From Megascapheus bottae (taxonomy: Eukaryota; Chordata; Mammalia; Rodentia; Geomyidae), in the NCBI GenBank assembly GCA_024803745.1, contig JANJXV010000004.1, positions 48,501,358-48,565,357 on the forward strand: 64,000 nt of DNA. Reading direction: 5' to 3'. The notes under the pieces were generated by a model. That model was not told the DNA's origin and made no database searches. It worked only from the letters and a program-made list of their open reading frames with translations. Each line of letters opens with the position of its first letter. Positions within the stretch are counted from its first letter, which is position 1. A program made the translations under genes and the position numbers. This document shows, one piece after another, positions 60,132 through 64,000 of this stretch.

Positions 60132-60178
<47 letters not shown>
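60067..60178 (+). repeat. (CT)n-(CA)n compound microsatellite
   Basis: About 28 CT units, a short 'ttctcttcccacacacca' bridge, then about 23 CA units. It explains the Ser/Leu, Cys/Val and Arg/Glu runs in open frames of both strands. Confidence 0.98.
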
Positions 60179-60179
<1 letters not shown>

Positions 60180-60680
60180 CAAATAGAAATTGGGTCCTCA
60201 CACATTTAGAAATATTAAGTAACAAAAAGTAAACAAAAGGTAATTTCTAAGCACATGAGGTAGCATTTACAGACATTCAGTACTGGAAGAGGAAATCCAT
60301 AGGATAAGGAAGGTGCTTCAAGGTTTATTTTTATTTTGTTGCAATTTATTTTGAAATGCCTACTGGTTAAGTAGATACATGAAGTTAACATCTAAACATC
60401 AGAACATATTCTAACAACCTAACTACAATTTTATGATTTTGTCTAATCTCCCCATGGCCTTTGAAGCTTCAATAAGTCATCCAGGCTAGAAATACAATTC
60501 GAGGTTCATCATCAGGACTGACAACAGCCAGACCAATGGTAGTCTGTGCCATTGCCATGGCTTATATGACAATCCAGGCCATGGCTTAAAGTGGGTCATC
60601 TGCGGATAGCAGATAACTGGGAACAGCATGGCTCTGAGAAATCTACAAGGGAAAGAACAGATAAGAAACAAAAACTGTTA
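60179..60680. other. Unique-looking sequence
   Basis: Nothing recognised; short chance frames only. Confidence 0.5.
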
Positions 60681-60689
60681 AGGAATTTC

Positions 60690-60950
60690 TTTTCTCTTAA
60701 TTTTTCCCTTTATGTTTATCTCATGTGGTTACTGTTTCTGACTTTCTTACTTGGTACATTGTCTATATGTTTGTTTATTTGACATAGGAAAGGGAAGGGG
60801 GGAAACAAGATGATTGAGAGGTGGTAGGGGGGGCGGGAAAGTGGGAGAAAAACACAGAAGTGGTATCAATGTCTAAGAAGTAATGTAGTCACTACCTGAG
60901 GAATGTAGATGTAACCCCTCTATACAACACCCTGACAATAAAAAAGAACA
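60690..60950 (+). mobile_element. L1 3' UTR fragment
   Basis: 'atctcatgtggttactgttt', 'tttatttgacataggaaagg', the G-rich 'ggtggtaggggggg' block and the terminal 'acaccctgacaataaaaaag' follow the L1 3' UTR seen at 8.83-9.09 kb. It runs straight into a GA-rich repeat. Confidence 0.87.
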
Positions 60951-61171
60951 GAAAAGAAAATGAAAGAAAGAAAAGAAGAATGAAAGAAAAAGAAATGAAA
61001 GGGAAGAAGGAAGGAAGGAAAAAGAAAGGAGAGAGAGAGACAGAGAGAGAGACAGAGAGAGAGAGACACAGAGAGAGAGAGAGAGAGAGAGAGACACAGA
61101 GAGAGAGAGAGAGAGACAGAGAGACAGAGAGACAGAGAGACACAGAGAGAAAGACAGAGAGAGAGAGAGAG
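60951..61171 (+). repeat. (GAAA)n/(GA)n/(GACA) purine-rich repeat
   Basis: Begins as the A-rich tail of the preceding L1, becomes GAAA/GGAA, then GA with interspersed GACA units. The resulting Ser/Leu-rich minus frames are not genes. Confidence 0.95.
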
Positions 61172-61290
61172 GTTCGATTCCTCAGTACCATATACACAAA
61201 AAAAGCTGGTGGTGCTCTGGACCAAGTGGTAGAGTGCTAGACTTACAAAACCTCAAGGCCCTCATTCAAGCCCTAGAACTGAGGGAAAAA
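61172..61290 (+). mobile_element. IDL-Geo SINE, 5'-truncated at B box
   Basis: Starts exactly at 'ggttcgattcctcagtacca' (B box) directly after GA repeats, then the Geo half 'ctggaccaagtggtagagtg' to 'cctagaactgaggg'. The A box half of the head is absent. Confidence 0.88.
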
Positions 61291-61747
61291 AAGACACAAA
61301 AATCAACCAAGTTAGAACACCCGGAACTATACAGGACTTTAAAATCCTACAAACATAAGGAGATATTAACTAACAGTATCAACTATCATTGAAAGTTGAT
61401 CTGTAGATTACTACAGTGTGTATGTTTCTCTTTTGTCATTTTTGCAATATATTACTCTAAAAGAAAGCAAAAAAATGGAGTCTAAAATGGAGCCAGGGCT
61501 GAGAAATTAGGTCTGTGTATTTCTTTGGGTTTACATATTCTTATATATCATGGGGAATGACAGTAGCAGCAAGGCAGAAGCTAGTTATATAATAATGAAT
61601 GATAAGCAAAAAATGAAACACAGAAGGAAGTGGAAATCTTGGCAAGGGATAGGATCAGAAATATCTCATCCATTGATCAGAACACAATGTACTCACAAAC
61701 TGCTTGGTAACATAGCAACAACTCCTTAAAGATAATTCAAAAATAAA
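61291..61747. other. AT-rich sequence, no feature seen
   Basis: Nothing recognised. Confidence 0.5.
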
Positions 61748-61978
61748 TGAATAATGTGTTGACTCACATCTGTCATCCTAGCTACTCAGAAGGCTGAGAT
61801 AGAAGGATCTCAGTTGGAGGCCATCCCAGACAGGAAAGATTGTGAGGCCCTCATCTCCAATAAAATATCAAAAAGCCAGAAGTTAGGCTATGGTTCAAGT
61901 GGTAGAGAGAATAGCCTTGACTGAAAAAGCTCAAGAGCAGTACCCTGGCCCTGAGTTCAAGCCCCAGGATTAATCCCA
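61748..61978 (+). mobile_element. 7SL-Geo SINE
   Basis: 'gttgactcacatctgtcatc', 'ctagctactcagaaggctga', Geo half 'ggttcaagtggtagagagaa' to 'caagccccaggatt'. The tail is replaced by CA/GA repeats. Confidence 0.88.
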
Positions 61979-62000
61979 CCACACACATACACATACACAC

Positions 62001-62088
<88 letters not shown>

Positions 62089-62114
62089 CAGAGACAGAGA
62101 CAGAGACAGAGAAA
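61979..62114 (+). repeat. (CA)n-(GA)n-(GACA) compound microsatellite
   Basis: Irregular ACATAC units, about 14 CA units, then GA and 'gacaga' units, all following a SINE tail. Confidence 0.96.
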
Positions 62115-63164
62115 ATAAATTTCTTGTCCATTGTAACATAGAACACAATGCACAGAAGAAAAAAGGTGTAAGGAATACTTATAGATATGTCAAGTACTTT
62201 TGGTTCTGTCATTTGTTCTCTTCGATGCCTATTGGACTATAATGGATTATCCCAATGTAATGGTTTAAAATGAACACCTTTATTATTCGTAGTTTTATAG
62301 GTCACACAACTCTGGAACTCACTATAGGGCATCAACTGCAGTATTATCTAAGGTTACTGTCATCTCAGCGCTTTCTTGGGGATGACTGGCTACCATGCTC
62401 ACTCAAACGGTTACTAGTAGACCTTAGATTCTTGCATGAAACTAGCTAACGACAACTCTTTTTTACCACATGAACTTCTCCATAGCATTGCACTGAAACA
62501 GAGAAGGCACAAATTGGCAAGAGGAGAGTCACATGATGGTCTATTTCTGGGTTTTGCTTTATATAGGATAATCTTGGCATAGTCATTTGAATCTTTTTCC
62601 TACATCCTGTTTGTGAGAGACAAATCATCATGTCAAGACACCTCACCAGTGGCTGGGTCGTACAAAGGGATTAATAAAAGGAGATGGGCATTATTATCAG
62701 TGGTTTTAAAAGATGCTTATCACTTACTAAAGCAAGAGTGGGGGTATCCATGCAGGATGGTGGAGAATAGAAAACATTGAGATATTAGTCTTCCATGAAT
62801 AAAACATGAATACATTTAACTACCTCTTCTTCTTGGAAGTTGATAAATGAAAGCAGTGCTGTCATTCAGAGTACTACACTTTGGGAAAGATGATTTGACT
62901 GAAAGAAAAGAAAAGAAGGAAGGAAAGAAGAAAGGAAAGGAAAAAAGAAGATAAAAGAAAAGAAGTGAAAAGAAAAAAGTGATTAAGAACTTGATAAGGT
63001 AGGACACAATCCAAGAATATTCAGGATCATATAACCATAGAAACAAAGCATTTTCTATGGAATAGAGCAGCCAAAAACATCTGGGTATTTGCAACATTGA
63101 TTTCAATTCTTTGAGGTCATTTGGGGGCCTTTTCTCAGGCTTCCAGATAGGGATGGGGATTAAA
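62115..63164. other. Unique-looking sequence with a purine run
   Basis: 62899-62980 is a GAAA/GGAA-rich run. The 137-codon minus frame (62816-63229) joins this run with a SINE remnant and is not a gene. Confidence 0.55.
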
Positions 63165-63235
63165 CCATCAACTCTTTTCTGCCTGGGTGGCTTTGGACCT
63201 GCTAGGATTACAGGCATGAGCTGCCTCATATCAGC
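63165..63235 (-). mobile_element. 7SL/B1-like SINE head remnant
   Basis: 'gcctgggtggctttggacct' and 'taggattacaggcatgagct' match the minus-strand head of 7SL-type SINEs. No Geo half recognised. Confidence 0.6.
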
Positions 63236-63630
63236 TCAGGACATTATGACTGCATAAACTGAGCCCTCCTAATAATTCTCCTCATATGTACATATTTGTT
63301 TATGTATTGATCGGTATATTTCCAACTGCACTTTGCTTCTCTGGTGAAAAATAATATAAACTTTGATACTAGACACTAGTATCAAGATTATTATATGGCA
63401 CAAACAATTAAAAGTATAGAAGGAGTTTGAAACTGAATTATAAGTAAATGTAAGAATTTTGAGATTAATCCTAGAAACATGGCATAAAAGGAGATTCTGA
63501 TAAGTGTGTTGCAAACAACCACTTAATCAAAACAAGAGGAACTGTGTTTTTTAAAATGCTGAGGACATGACTGAACGGTGTTCTAGTGTTTTGCATCAGG
63601 TAGAAATACTGAGTCATGAAGTAGGATATT
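63236..63630. other. AT-rich sequence, no feature seen
   Basis: Nothing recognised. Confidence 0.5.
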
Positions 63631-63992
63631 TAGCTGAATAAATTTCTTTTTTTCTATATTTTTATTATAATTAATAGAAGGGTTATATTATATTCATCAG
63701 ATAAAAGTTGGATCACTTCACAAACATTGATACCCTTTCTCACATCATGGTCCCCATTTCCATCTCCCTCTTCCCCCACTCATCTTGATTCCCCCCTTTC
63801 CCTATCCAATTTCAAATAACCAATTAAGCATATATAGAATATATTAGATAACAAGGTAAAAATTGTAACAATATGAGATAACCAAGGGAAAAAGATGAGA
63901 GATAACATAGTACAATGAGGACAACAGTCACTCATTCTATGGCTTTTGTTTCTATATCCTGGAGGCCCTTTCATTTAGCTGAGTAAATTTCT
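63631..63992 (-). mobile_element. L1 3' end with 17-base TSD
   Basis: Body 63648-63975: T-rich end, 'ttattataattaatagaagg' (compare 21.11 kb), C/T-rich 3' UTR, ending near 'atatcctggaggccctttc'. TSD tagctgaataaatttct versus tagctgagtaaatttct at 63631-63647 and 63976-63992. Confidence 0.92.
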
Positions 63993-64000
63993 AAGAAATT

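Noticed and set aside
60873..61240. Ser/Leu-rich open frames
   Set aside because: Translations of (GA)n/(CT)n repeats, with both strands open over the same bases.
62816..63229. 137-codon minus-strand open frame
   Set aside because: It joins a purine-rich simple repeat with a 7SL-like SINE remnant; no protein-like features.
1..64000. CRISPR array, operon, or bacterial defence system
   Set aside because: No regular spacer-repeat array and no dense gene arrangement; the repeats present are SINEs, L1 and microsatellites of a rodent genome.

Overview
The window looks like nuclear DNA of a geomyoid rodent (kangaroo rat, pocket mouse or pocket gopher group). The strongest evidence is a large set of dimeric SINEs whose tRNA/ID-like left half is joined to a right half matching the IDL-Geo family, known from memory to be restricted to Geomyoidea. 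There are also rodent-type L1 fragments, long microsatellites, and no dense reading frames. No prokaryotic, viral or organellar gene organisation is visible. Species cannot be told from the sequence alone.

Layout. From 1 to about 44 kb the DNA is AT-rich and gene-poor, with SINEs, L1 pieces and simple repeats. One short stretch at 6352-6489 has the form of an internal coding exon on the + strand, and 42748-42802 is a weaker exon candidate. From about 44.1 to 45.75 kb lies a single strong CpG island. It contains a good first-exon-like splice donor on the minus strand (intron starts at 44831), so a minus-strand gene probably starts here and the left 44 kb would then be its first intron or part of it. 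The island is bracketed by an 80-base (GT)n on the left and a long (GA)n on the right. From 46 to 64 kb the DNA is again AT-rich upstream/intergenic sequence with old L1 pieces, young SINEs and a microsatellite cluster at 60-62.1 kb.

Mobile elements. Two SINE architectures share one right half: IDL-Geo (tRNA/ID-like head) and a 7SL/B1-like head joined to a Geo-like tail, called 7SL-Geo here as a descriptive label. Two places have an IDL-Geo followed by a 7SL-Geo with one target-site duplication (TSD) flanking the whole pair, which suggests they moved together. L1 elements are all 5'-truncated; two carry clear 5' inversions with TSDs (7675-9128 and 21075-23431) and a third older one (about 54.65-55.49 kb) looks similar. 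Several SINEs have perfect 14-19 base TSDs and are probably recent.

No gene could be named. Most long reading frames are chance, microsatellite or repeat translations. No previously undescribed gene system was found; the most notable items are the CpG-island promoter, the candidate exon at 6352, and the paired SINE insertions.
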